A stretch of 64,000 nt of DNA from Eutrigla gurnardus (Eukaryota; Chordata; Actinopteri; Perciformes; Triglidae), in contig OY741280.1 in NCBI GenBank assembly GCA_963514095.1, positions 22,934,008 to 22,998,007 of the forward strand. The letters are read 5' to 3'. How positions within the stretch are numbered: the first letter of the stretch is position 1; every line of letters begins with the position of its first letter. Positions 21,317-33,700 of this stretch are shown here, piece after piece. The notes below the pieces were generated by a model. It was not told the DNA's origin. It did no database searches and saw only the letters and a list, made by a program, of their open reading frames with translations. The translations under genes were made by a program, and so were the position numbers.

Positions 21317-22029
21317 GGGCCCTAGTTTCGTGGCGCAGCGCAGGGCGGCGGAGCCGGCGTAATGCAAGTTTCGACCCGCGCAGCCTTGCGCACGGTCAGT
21401 TTGGTGGATCGCCTGCGCCAAGTTGGGTGTGGCGGCGCAGCAGTGGGAGGCGTCACAGATTCAGCTTGGCGTAGCGGAAGTTTCGTGGCAAAAAGCCTCG
21501 CTGAGACTGCGCTGAAAGCCCGCCAGCTCCCACCTGGTCTACTCTCGGCGCAAGGCGCCAATAAAGTCCATTCATTCAAGGCGAATCACAGCTGGCGGAG
21601 TGGAAGTTTGGCTGACGGCGCGCAGTGCGCACACGTCACCGAGACCTCACAGGCAGGTTTCCACAGTTCCAGGCACATTTAAATGCAATAAATAATGACA
21701 ACAAACACTATTTAATGCAACTAATTGAATCAACACGTGAATGTATATCTATATAGATTGTCCCGTCACATCTGACGTCAGATCAAAGGCGGATGGCACG
21801 CGTAACGGAAACTCAGCCTCTCGGACCAAAACATCTCCCTCTCTCTCTCCTGTTTTTATAATATCGGCATTGTTATTATTATGATACGCGCGCACAGCAC
21901 GTGATGCGCGTGGTGGGAGCGGCGGCGCTGCTTCTGCACGAAACTTGCAAAGTCCAGGCGGACACACCCCGTTGGAGTGGCGCAGGTGCGCTGAGAGCTG
22001 ACTGCACCTGGTCTACGAAACTAGGGCCC
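21317..22029. mobile_element. 713-bp MITE with GGGCCCTAGTTTCGT termini
   Basis: The inverted repeats GGGCCCTAGTTTCGT (21317) and its complement (ending 22029) bound a GC-rich, palindrome-rich core with no reading frame for a transposase. The GGGCC start resembles fish PIF/Harbinger MITEs. The two flanks do not show a matching TWA duplication, which suggests a rearrangement at the element after insertion. Confidence 0.7.
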
Positions 22030-24700
22030 AATGTCTGTTGGTAGAGTATTCCATTGAGTCATGGCTATACAGGAGAAGGATGACTTTCCAAATACAGTTT
22101 TGCGTTGGGGTACACTACACTCGCCCCTTGTTGCAGATCTTGTTGTTCTTGATGACTTCTCAGAGCAAAGTGTAACATATTTTTTCAAAGGGGGAGCTAC
22201 AGCATTATGAAGAATTTTAAAAAGCAAGCAAACATGCATGCTTGATCAGGTTATCAAAGTTTAAAATGTCGTATTTGTTTAGTATGTGGCAGTGATGGTA
22301 ACGACGTGGCTTTTTTATCGTGGATTTTGAGGGCACTTTTGTATACGGATTCAAGCGGTTTTAGAATGGTTTTATTTGACTGGGACCAGCTTGTCATACA
22401 GTACAGGAAATGTGGTATGATCATAGCATTCAAATACATACTGGAAGCATCAACTTTTATAGGGAATGCCTTATGTATCTGAAGTTGGATAGATACAATT
22501 TGAGTGTGTTTCCCAGTTTTTTCACATGGTGTTTAAAACATAAGGTTGGGTCAAGGGTAACACCCAAATACTTAAATCTATCCACATTTTTAATTATTTG
22601 ACCATTCACTGACACGTTGGGGCAGTCCTTCAGTGCATGCCTATTTGTAAAAAAACATGGTTACAGTTTTTTCAATGTTTAAGGTGAGGCATGAATTTTG
22701 TAACCAAAGAGCAACCTTTTGCATTGTTTTAGTTAGTTTCATAGCAACCTCTCTAGCGCTCTTACCATGAGTATATAAGATAGTATCATCTGCATACATT
22801 ATTATGCTGACATCACCACATACATAGGGCAGGTCGTTAATGTAAATGCTAAATAGCAATGGCCCCAAGATCGATCCTTGTGGTACTCCCAGTGTGCATG
22901 CTTTAGATGTAGAAACTGTATGTTTATACGTACACACTGCTGACGGCCACTAAGGTATGATTTGATCCAGTTATGGGTGTGTAATGAAAGATTATAATTA
23001 CCAAGTTTTTGAAGCAGTTTGTTATGATTGACAGTATCAAAGGCCTTACGCAGGTCTAGGAAGACTGCACCAACCACTCCTCCTTGGTCTAAGTTGGTTT
23101 TATTGTCCTCAAGGAGGTAGCAGCAGGCCGTGTCAGTGGAATGTTTTTTCTTGAATCCAAACTGCAGAGGATGTAAAAGTGCTTTGGATTCAAGATGGGC
23201 AGTGAGTTGTTCCGCCACTGCCTTTTCCATGACCTTTGAGGCTGCTGGGAGTATACTAATGGGGCGAGAGTTACTGACCTCCTGAGCATCACCGGATTTA
23301 TGGACTGGAGTAACTATTGCTGTCTTAAAAGTACTGGGAAATATGCCTTCATGTATTGATCGATTTATTATTGTAGTTAGTGGCGAAATGACAGCCTCTT
23401 TATGTAATTTTAAAAAAGCAGTGTCCAGGCAGTGTATGTCCTTGGCCTTGCTGTTTGACAAGTTTGAAATAATTTTTCCAACGTTTGCCTCATTTATTGT
23501 GACCAGGTCAAATACAGGCCCTTCACAATTTAATAGTTGTGGAGGGTCTATTGCTGGAAACGTCTGACTAAGTTCTTGTACAGAGTTTAAAAAATAATCA
23601 TTTAAATCAGTGGCAACAGCATGGCTATCATTTAGGATAGAGCCATTTGCCTTAAGCTGGATGCTCTCTTGTGTCATTTTTTCTTTCCCAAGTAATTTAT
23701 CAATGCTATTCCATAGTTTTTTACTGTTCCCTTTGGCATCCCTGATGAGATCCAGATAAAAAGTTGCCCTAGCCTTTCTAAGTTACTGTGTTACCCTGTT
23801 TCTTAAACTTTTAAAAATCAGATGGTCAGTACTAAGTCGTGACTTTAGAAACTTTTTTAGAGCGGCATCTCTCTTTTTCGTTTTGTCCCATAAATGACTA
23901 TTGAACCAAGGAAGGTTGTGTTTTTTGTTTTTTCTTCGACCTTATTTTTGTATATCTTAGAACAATAGCCTTAAAAGCCATCATTAAATCAGAACTTGCT
24001 TGTTCACAGGATTTGTTATCAGATATGTCAGTCCATCTTGTTTCCTTTATTTCTTTTTCAATGGGTGCCAAGTCTTTCTTCAGGATGAAAGATATATTGG
24101 GATTGTTTTTCATTATGTGTTGATTCTGAAAACGTGATTTAGTCAGCTTTCTAGCAGCCAGTGTAAGATTGTGATCTGATAGACCAGTGATCAGGTTGTA
24201 GGTTTTAGTAATCCTGTCTGGTTTATTTGTAAATATGAGGTCTAGAAGTGTTATGTTATTTTTACTCCTACACATTCTATGTTGCTTGTAGGCAATTTTA
24301 TTTGCTCGCTTTGCAAAATATCCTTCACATGAATCAAAACTCCACCCCCTTTCCCTGTGATTCTATCACGTCTAAACACATTATATCCTGGGACATTAAA
24401 GACAGATGGAGGAGTTGTAGATGTCAACCAAGTTTCGGTGAGGCACAGGTAATCAATATTTGAGTCTGATAGTAGGTGTTGAAGTTGTTCAGTCTTTGAT
24501 ATGACGCTACGTATGTTTAAATGTCCACCAAAGATGCCTTTCGGTTTTGTATTCGGGTTCCATAGTACGCGTGCATGGTTTACAGTCTGAAAGAGTTTTG
24601 TTTGATGTTGTTTAACAAACACAGTGTTCGGGCCGTATGACATTAGCCGTAGCAGAAGTCAATGTTTTCAGCAGTTAGGTACTGCATTCGGACAAAGAGT
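22030..24700 (-). mobile_element. Decayed non-LTR retrotransposon (CR1/L2/Jockey group), 3'-truncated
   Basis: On the minus strand broken frames encode, in order: an AP-type endonuclease piece (24643-24251; HLNIRSVISK, YLCLTETWL); reverse transcriptase (23677-22802; NRPISILP, FLDLRKAFDTVNH); the catalytic region (22937-22641; GVPQGSILGPLLF, MYADDTILY); and a C-terminal region (22439-22021; WSQSNKTILKPLESVYKSALK). Frames shift several times, so it is inactive. The coding sequence ends abruptly at the MITE, so the 3' UTR is missing. Clade within the CR1/L2/Jockey group is uncertain. Confidence 0.85.
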
Positions 24701-24746
24701 TTGTTGGAAGGTTGTTACCTCGAGATCCTGCAAAGTGAGTGAGTAA

Positions 24747-25230
24747 TATAGTGTCACTTCTCCACATGTAATACATGTAGAGTTTATTAAATCTTAAACC
24801 TCGATGACCAACTATCCTGCACCCCCAACATCACTGCTGTTGCCCGATCCTGCAGATTTGCCCTCTACAATATCCGCAGCATCCGGACTTTCCTCACAAA
24901 GGATGTAACTTAACTCCTGGTCCAAGCACTGGTCATCTCCCTCCTTGACTACTGCAACTCTCTCCTGGCTGGACTCCCGGCCTCGGCGACTAAACCATTG
25001 CAGCGTATCCAGAACGCTGCAGCACGCCTTGTCTTCAATCTACCCAAATTATCCCATGTGACCCCCCTCCTCCGTGACCTCCACTGGCTCCCTGTTGCAG
25101 CACGCATCCAATTCAAGACGATGACACTGGCCTTCAGGGCCATCAATGGAACGCCACCCATCTACCTTCCAACACTGGTCAAACCACACGCCCCGACCCG
25201 AGCACTTTGCTCCTCTACTTCAGCTGGCCG
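24747..25230 (+). mobile_element. LINE fragment (CR1/L2-like ORF2 C-terminus), copy 1
   Basis: The frame at 24998-25230 reads MQRIQNAAARLVFNLPKL and LHWLPVAARIQFK, the C-terminal part of fish LINE ORF2 proteins. It is near-identical to 43151-43640. At about 25230 the LINE ends and a piece of the CEACAM-like first exon begins, with GGCC shared at the junction. Confidence 0.8.
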
Positions 25231-25474
25231 GCCTTCAACACTCCTGTTTCTGCTCTCTTTTATCGGTAAGAAGCAGGAAATCCTCTCCGGCGTTTGTGCT
25301 TTGACTGCAGATCGAGCGATTATTTGCTATTATTTATATATTTGTCTGATATAATTATAATTGTTTTTCATTATTTCCTGTTCTTGCTGCGTGTGCATGG
25401 AAAGGTGGTTCTCTGGGTGAATCCTGATTGAATTAATGCGAAAATACTGATATATATCTGAACGTAATTACACA
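25231..25474 (+). pseudogene. Remnant of CEACAM-like exon 1 and intron 1
   Basis: This sequence matches 44760-44990: the signal-peptide codons after the first few residues (CTGTTTCTGCTCTC), the donor ATCGGTAAGAAGCAG and the following intron. It lacks the ATG and has a 4-base insertion in the exon. It is joined directly to a LINE fragment that in the intact arrangement lies 1.1 kb upstream (43151-43640). This is a deleted duplicate of the neighbouring gene's start, with no promoter. Confidence 0.85.
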
Positions 25475-25488
25475 GCAACTTATCCTTG

Positions 25489-26774
25489 AATGTTGTTTTT
25501 ATCCATGTTTGTTATGAATATTATGTTGCTGCACATCACCTCTTCTGTACCACACATGTTCTAATATCACATCCATGTTCTGGACCTCCTAAGCTTCCGT
25601 AGCCTCTTCTGCCCCTCACACTGCCTTTTTGCTTTGCTGAAGGCAAGTTGTGTTGACAAATTCCTTTCTACTTCCCATTTTTGCGTCTCCTTGTCTCCTC
25701 GCTCACCCAGCTTGTGACCTGGGAATTGATCTCAGTGCTTCATCTTGAAGGACAAAATGATTTTCTAAAATATAACACGCAGAGTGAAGATGGAGGAGCT
25801 ATAAGCCAGGAAACACCAGCATATCCTGGTAATGCCAGGCATTCGGCCTTTCTCATAATTTCCCAGTTTGTACATCCTCAATTCCTTCAAAGAATGACCA
25901 TGTGTCAATAAATAACCATTGAAACAAAGATACATTTGGTTTCCTCTAATAAATACCCTTCAGTGGACCTGGCTTCAGTTACCACCAAGTCATAACACCA
26001 CCTGTTTTTTTTACCATCATCACGGCACCTTCATCACTGTATGATCATCGTTCACCCTCACACCTGCAGCTCCTTCTGTTCTAACTCTGCCGTCGGCTTC
26101 TTAACAGCTCTGACTGACTCACATCATCATGAAGTCGGCTGTTTGATCTAAAGAACGATTCAACCAATGGGTTTTATTTTGTTTTCTCACAGAGCAAGTC
26201 AATGCTGTAAAATAGTTCCTTGAGTTGTCTCTGTCCATACCATACCCACATTTGTTACATGTAAGAATGTATTTCATAAGCTTGCAGGCTTTTTTTGGAG
26301 GTTACCCAGAAGTAAGTGGTATGAATACTACTTCAGTGTTTTATAACAACAAATATTATTGTATTTTTTATTTTATTTTTCAATTATTTTATCACATAAT
26401 ATACGTTTTAAACATCCTGGTCCACACTCCAGAACACCTGGTGGCGGTAATGCGACGATTCGTTGTTTGTTAGCGCTAATAATACCGATGACGAAGTTCC
26501 AGAGGACCCGGATGTATTACTCTTTTAGCAACATGGCGCCCGGCCTTATTAGAACCAGCAGCGCGTCTTCGTGGTGTTGAGAAAGTGTCTGTTAGCTTCA
26601 CCAGTACTGATCCATCAGAGTCTCTGTGTGTCTGGATAAACCCGTCTGGATGGACTTTGTACTCTTCACCTTTTATTCTGAAGGTTTGACCTCTGACTCA
26701 TCTCCCGGTAGCATACGAAGCTAGTTAGCTTAGCATGCTAGCTGTAGACGGTTTTAACGGAGTTTGTGGAGAAA
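25489..26774 (+). repeat. Upstream block and promoter region of zinc-finger unit D
   Basis: This is a third copy of the block at 10936-12638, shortened by a deletion near 26350. The promoter-proximal part, with ACATGGCGCC at 26531-26540, is kept. Confidence 0.72.
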
Positions 26775-27182
26775 ATGAGTAAAGTCCAAATGCTGAGAGC
26801 GTTGGTGGAGCAGCGACTAGCTGCGGCTGCTGAAGAGATATTTGGGCTGTTTGAAGGAACGATAGCAGAGTACGAGGAGGAACTTTCTCGTTCTAAAGAG
26901 GAGAACGAGCGACAGCGGAGACTCTTAGACGCTGTTTTCCTCCCGGAAGTCCGGATTCACAGAGCAGGTTAGTTCATCAACACATCCGGGTTTCTCAGCG
27001 TCTACATGACGTCAAGTGTTTCAACATTAAATGGTTTGTGACGCATTTAAACGTAGATAAAAAGCTTGAATCCAGAGACGTATTCGTCTTCTTCACCTGA
27101 ACATGTCGGCATACAGTTTGAAGTCAAATCGACGTCCATTGTGTTCGACTAACCGACCTAAACAGATTTCCGCCTGTGAAGC

Positions 27183-27228
<46 letters not shown>

Positions 27229-27725
27229 ACTTTATTTGTATACCACCTTTAAAAACAGCACTTAACAAGGTGCTTTGACACAGTACACACAAATACAATA
27301 AAAGCAAAACAACAACAAAATGTACAGAGGAAATTATTATTAGCTTGTAAATTAATGTGAGGTGCTTGCAAAGAAAGACAAATAATGGGATAAAGGGATA
27401 AAAATATGAAAAGATAAAAATATATAGATAGATAGTTTATGTCGAACATGTAAAAAACAAAAACAAAATTATCATAAAGAAAAAAATAAAAATATATAAC
27501 AGAGTAAACATAAACTAAAAACTATAAATTCTGTTTACATATCCGAAAGGGAGTGGGAGGAAGTATAAACTTATTTTATTCCACCCCCTTGTAATAAATA
27601 ATACTACTGAAGTATTTTGCCTTTTATCAGTATATTAATAATAACAATAATAATAACTTCCATTTGTCATTTGTCAATTTACTTTGTTCTATATCTAACA
27701 AAACATAAATCTGATTCAAGATTAG

Positions 27726-27781
<56 letters not shown>

Positions 27782-30700
27782 GCCTGAAGTTAATTATTTG
27801 GCCACCAGCCACTGTGACAGGTTGGGTTTACCAGCCCAAATAGTTTGTGCCTAAAATAAAGGTGACCGACTCAGAAAATGCCTAAGAATGGTTCTTGAAC
27901 TTGTACAGAATACACATTAAAGCGTGTGCAAGTGTTCTTTTTAGGACTTGTGGTCCTTAATTGCCTCTAACTTTAAGTATTTTGTCCCGATTACAAATGG
28001 GTTTGTAGTGTTTCCCACAGGATCTTTGGAGACTATGTTGGGGGGACTTGCGATCCTCTAGGGGGGTCTGGGAGCATACCCCCCGGGAGAAAATTTTGAA
28101 TAATTTAATTTTAATGCATCAATTTGGTGAATTCTGAGAAACAATATATGACATATCAATTACTGACCAATTTCTTACAAACTGCTGGTACTGATACAAA
28201 TGATGACATACTAAATGGGGTTGAGGAGTTAAAGCATTCAAGAATTCAGTTTAAGCGTCAAAGAATTTTCCCGTAAACGAAGAAATTCACCCAAGGAGGA
28301 GATCGGAGACATAAGTAAAGTCGACGTCTGACTTTAATCTTGTACAAGAGGAGCAGTTACAATAAAACAACGTGTGAGGATGCTACAGAGGAAGTGCTCA
28401 AATCACTGTTGTGACTTGAGTCTTTTAAAGGCACAGGAGATAACGCGTCACTGACAGTTAACCTTCATGTAGAACAAGACATCATGACTACCAGGCCTCT
28501 GATAACATTTAGGTCAGCCATGGGGATACTAAAGTAATAAACAGTTCAACACATAAAGCTGTAACCTGAACAAAGAAAACTTTAAGACATGAGGTTATAC
28601 AAAATTCTTATAACATTCCCTCCTGTTTATGCTTATCTCAAGCATAATCATTAGTTAATTTTGTGGAGGGTGAGAGCGAAAACCCTGTCAGGCAGCTTCT
28701 TAGCAACTTCGGTACCATCTTTACATTCGGGCAGGGAAATTCTCTTACGGCCCCTCTGCCTACAGGCGACCGCCCTATGGTACTCCAGTCCAATTGGGAA
28801 AATACAGTGAATCAAAACAGAGTTATACATAGCACATCTAGTAAATCTAACCTCTAGTACTTTAAAGTTTAATAGGAAGGAAGAATAGAAATCAAACAAA
28901 ACTGTTCAACGCAGGCTGGTCAACCCATCGATCCCATAAGTTGAACCTGACCCTGCCTAGGAAATCTCACCCTAGACTCGTGGAAAGCAATAAAACATTA
29001 CAAACAGCGCGGCGAACTGTAACTACAGCTGAGAGGACGAGGAGCGAGCCGCAGTTTGGGGAGATAAAATGAAAAAGCAAGCAAGCCGGAGGAAACCGCT
29101 AGCAAGTTAGCGAGCAGCGTGGACTGGAGCAACAAACGGAGTAGGAGGAAAGCTTGGAGAGAGAGAGAGAGAGAGAGAGAGGAGTACGGAGAGGAGAATG
29201 GCTGCTGCAACCGTCACCACGCCGCAACTTGTGGACAAACCAGCGCCGCAAAGTGCGATATAGCCGTACTTTAGCTAAAATTAAACGCGCAAGGCGAGGC
29301 AGTTAACGCCGATGCGCCACTGTGTAAACGGTGTTTAAAACATGCATGGCTAACGGCGGAAACACCTCTGACTTAACGAAAACACTTAAAGGACAAGAAC
29401 CCAGACCTGCACACTGAGCTCAGGGAACGACAGGTCATTTACTCAGGAAAAAAAGCCACATTCAGTGCTAAAAGCAAGCGCCACCGCCCTTCACTCTTAA
29501 CAAAAGTATCATATCTACTATTACCAGGCAATATTTTGAGTTTGTTTCTACTTGCCTTGTGACCTTGTTCAGCTAAAAACTTCAACAGCACCAGAGTGTC
29601 TGTTTTACAGTCAGCTTGAGTTTTTGAAGCTATCAAAATGTCATCAACATACAACAGAATTTGACTTTGTTTTGGTGGGTTAAATTTGGCTAGATTTGAT
29701 GACATTGCCTGTGAGAAAATGGTAGGACTTTCACAATATCCCTGAAGGATCCTTGTGTAAGTGTACTTCTTTCCTCTGTATTGAAATGCAAACCAATAGT
29801 CTGGGTGCACTGGAATAGAGAAGAAAGCATTCGCTAGATCAATGACTGAGAAGAATTTGGCCTGTGGACTTAACTCATTTAGCAGCGTATGTGGATCTGG
29901 CACTAGGGGCGCCCTTGGTATCACAGCTCTGTTGACAGCCTGCAAGTCTTGAACCATGCGCCATCCTGTAGATGGTGCTGCTTTTTTGACTGGAAACAGA
30001 GGTGTGTTACAGGGTGAATCAGGACATTCTATGATGATCCCTGCTTTAGCCAGATCTTTTATGATTGGTTCTATGCCTGCTTCGGCCTCTGGTTTTAGTG
30101 GATACTGACGTTGATATGGTCTGAATGATCCTTTTGGTGTAATTTTTATCGGTTCTATATCTTTTATTTTACCCACATCTGCAGACCCAGTTGACCATAA
30201 TATTAGTGGAACACCTGTTAACTAGGGGTGTGACGATACACTCAGCTCACGAGACGAGACGAGACACGATATTGGGTTCACGAGGACGAGACGAGATTTT
30301 AAGAAAACTACAATGACAAAATATATGACTGGACCAACAGACTTTAATTTAACAGAGTTGCACATGGGTCATTCCGTGCCAACTCAGCCACCCATGTACA
30401 TGACACCTCTCAGATTTCGCTGAAAAGCGGTGAAAAGATGCCTTATGTTACCAAACAAAGGAATCTGAAGTTTCACGTCAATATCTCAAACGGTTTGCCC
30501 GTGGCGTCCATTTGAATTTCAAGTGCCACACCCCTTTTTGACACATTGGAATTTCGCATTTCATTTGTTGGCATTTTTGGAGGCCCATAACTTCTGTTCT
30601 AATAGTGATAGAAGGCTGAAAATTGCTCTGTTAGTTCATTGTAATGTGTACTTCACAATTCTACAGGCAGAATCAACATTCCTTACTGTTTGGGTGAGAG

Positions 30701-33700
30701 CTAGGTCACCAAAGTCCAATTTTTTTTTGACGGCCACAATTATTTTTCACTTTTTGGGTGCTCCTAGCACCACGATGAATGATCACATTTATTCCAAACA
30801 GGATTATTTGTTATATGTGGGACCTTTGCTCTTGCCAAAAATAATTTGAAGGGTATGGTACCACTGGTGGGGGTTTTATGGGGGTCTAAAAACCCTCCCG
30901 GGCAGAGGTGACTCTTTTGGAACCCCATATTTGGACCCCCAAATGACCACGTGGGCACTTGATGATCCTAATGGGATTTATACCAGATAAAGATACATAT
31001 TTGTTCTTTCTTTTAATGAAATAAAACCTTTGACTATGAAGCTCCTTAATGTGAATTTTATTCGTCAAAATGCACCATTTTGGACTTTTTTTTCCAGAAG
31101 TCTGGAATGTAGATCAGGGAGAATTTAGTGATGATAAAGCATGAAAATAGTGGAAATAACTTAGTATTATGCTCAGTGATGGCAAACAATTAAATATTTA
31201 GACTGCTGGCCATTCATTTCCTGAAAATCACAAATTAACCCCTTATCCCCGATGAAAGAGACCCGCCTGTGACAAGCGACTTGCAGCACGTGCAAGTCTG
31301 CAGGCCACTGATGCAAACCACATTCTGACACCAATGGAGATGTTTCAATGGGCAAAAGAAAACATTAAGAACATTACATTCTTCTTTGTTAGTGCAGAAA
31401 ATATTAAAAAACACGAGGAAACATACAAATTAGAGAAGTTATGCCTCAGCCAAAAACGATCAGTGGGTGTCTTGGGGCTCGTGGTGAAAAGTGCCCTATC
31501 ATCCTGGAGGGGGTTGAGACTTGAGACTCTCGGCAAGAATAAAGAACAGGATAAAGATTAGAACTTGTCTGTTTGGGTACTTCTTTTTCTTTTCTCTCCT
31601 GCTCTTGTTTTTTATCCCTGTCTTCCTTTTCCTGCTTTTCCTGTTCTAACTTTTTCTTTCTAACTTCCTCTTCTTGCTTTTCTTGTTTGACTTTATTTCT
31701 TTCTTCCTCTTTCTGTTTCTGCAGCCCCTTGTGTCTGTTTTCCGCCTCCGTCAACCAGGCCTGAGCCTGTTCAAAACCATCTTTCCTTTTCTGCTTCTCA
31801 CTGCCCTTTGCCTTCCTCTCAATCTTCTCCACCAATCGCTTAGTTTCCTTCACATTGAGTTTTTCCAGGAACTCGTATTTGGTCTTCCACCGTTTAAGAT
31901 GCTTCACATTGTCTTTATCTTTCCCCTGCATATACTTTGCATCTCCTGTATACTCACTTTCCGTGTTCCGGCCGCAACACGAATGGCTGTTACCCATTTT
32001 ATTTGATTTATATCTAGTTCACTCTATTCTATTTTATTCTATATAAATTGTATATATATTCACAAACAACTTTAAAAAAGGAAATACACAAAAAAAAAAC
32101 TTTGGCAAAACCATTCTCGGCAAGTTGAGAATCCTGGATTCAGCTACACGGTGCTTTTTGGGCCTCAAACCCACGGACTTTAAACCTAGCAATCCTTGGT
32201 AGCTTCACGGTGCTTTTCGGGCATCAAACCCACGGACTTTAAACCTAGCTGCACTACTGGTTAGAATCCTGGATTCAGCTACACGGTGCTTTTCGGGCAT
32301 CAAACCCACGGACTTTAAACCTAGCTGCACTACTGGTTAGAACCCTGGATTCAGCTACACGGTGCTTTTTGGGCCTCAAACCCATGGACTTTAAACCTAG
32401 CAATCCTTGGCAGCTTCACGGTGCTTTTCGGGCATCAAACCCACGGACTTTAAACCTAGCTGCTGGGTTCAAACCATATTTTACCGAATGGTGGAAACCA
32501 CCCTCACTCAGGATTTTTTTTTTTTATATATTGAGCAAACCTTTTTTTTATCTGATTGGTTAATACTCTACCTAATTTATTTTTGATGCCTCAGATTCCT
32601 CCTTCGTTCGGACCCCGTCACTGCTCTCCTCTCCAGCCAGGCCCGCCTTGCAAGGTGTTCAGGTCCGGTAGTTGGAGAAGAGAAACAGATATTGGACCCC
32701 ATGTTGGGCGCCAAATGTTAAAAGAATTTTTCCGTAAACGAATAAATTCACCCAAGGAGGAGATCGGAGACATAAGTAAAGTCGACGTCTGACTTTAATC
32801 TTGTACAAGAGGAGCAGTTACAATGCAACAACGTGTGAGGATGCTACAGAGGAAGTGCTCAAATCACTGTTGTGACTTGAGTCTTTTAAAGGAGATAATG
32901 CGTCATTGACAGTTAACCTTCATGTAGAACAAGACATCATGACTACCAGGCCTCTGATAACATTTAAGTCAGCAATGGGGAGACTAAAGTAATACACAGT
33001 TCAACACATAAAGCTGTAACCTGAACAAAGAAAACTTTAAGACATGAGGTTATACAAAATTCTCAGTCTCCACTCGCCCATCTCTGAGCGACAGCTGTCA
33101 ATGAATGTGTTCTAGCGGAATGCAGCCAGGACAGGCGATGCGATGTGGTCGATCGGAGATAGAATCATTTTAACTTTCTGCGATGCGAGTGAAGTGAGTA
33201 CCAATCACAATGTAGAATAGAGATGATTGACAGTTGACGTCAACAGAGAGTTCCACAGAGAGTTGCCGCTTGAAGTCGCCGCCGGCGGCAGTGAGTTTTT
33301 TTTTGCCAGCGAGTAGAATTCAGCGAGAAAGCGAGTGACGGGCGAGTAGCGTCGTATGTGAACGGGGCTATACGCGCACGCACTGTCATACTCGGGGTAA
33401 CTTTTGTTCAGTAACATGATTTGACTCGTGAGTGGTGGCACTGGAGCCCTAGCAGTAGCTACCTCCTGTTGGGAAGATACTTTTATTCTTTTGCTTTTTT
33501 TCGCGTGCTTTCTTCATACCACCGCTGATGCTTCGTACACGTACGGGAAGAGACAGGGAGAGACAGTAGAGAAGTGCAGGTCCGAGCAAGGTGGGCGAAA
33601 CCAAATCTCAGAGCGGGAGGGGGCACAGACAAACTTCACTATTTTTTACTGGTAAATTGAGAAAATCTACCACACTGTTGTGATTATAATGCTTAATATT

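Larger units (their letters stand above)
28257..33065 (-). mobile_element. Endogenous retrovirus remnant (tRNA-Lys primer type), degraded
   Basis: Two direct repeats of about 350 bp (28257-28615 and 32716-33065) enclose minus-strand retroviral pieces. Beside the high-coordinate LTR is a primer-binding site, TGGCGCCCAACATGGGG on the minus strand (32697-32713), close to the tRNA-Lys type. A Gag-like start (31997) and an RT fragment (30176-29439) follow in the expected order. The inner LTR edges show TGTTA...TAACA; both outer edges are eroded and no target duplication is visible. No protease, integrase or envelope gene could be recognised, and other repeats interrupt the interior. This is an inactive old copy. 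Confidence 0.83.

Noticed and set aside
24998..25354. 118-codon frame as a separate gene
   Set aside because: It is a LINE ORF2 C-terminus fused by rearrangement to receptor exon sequence.
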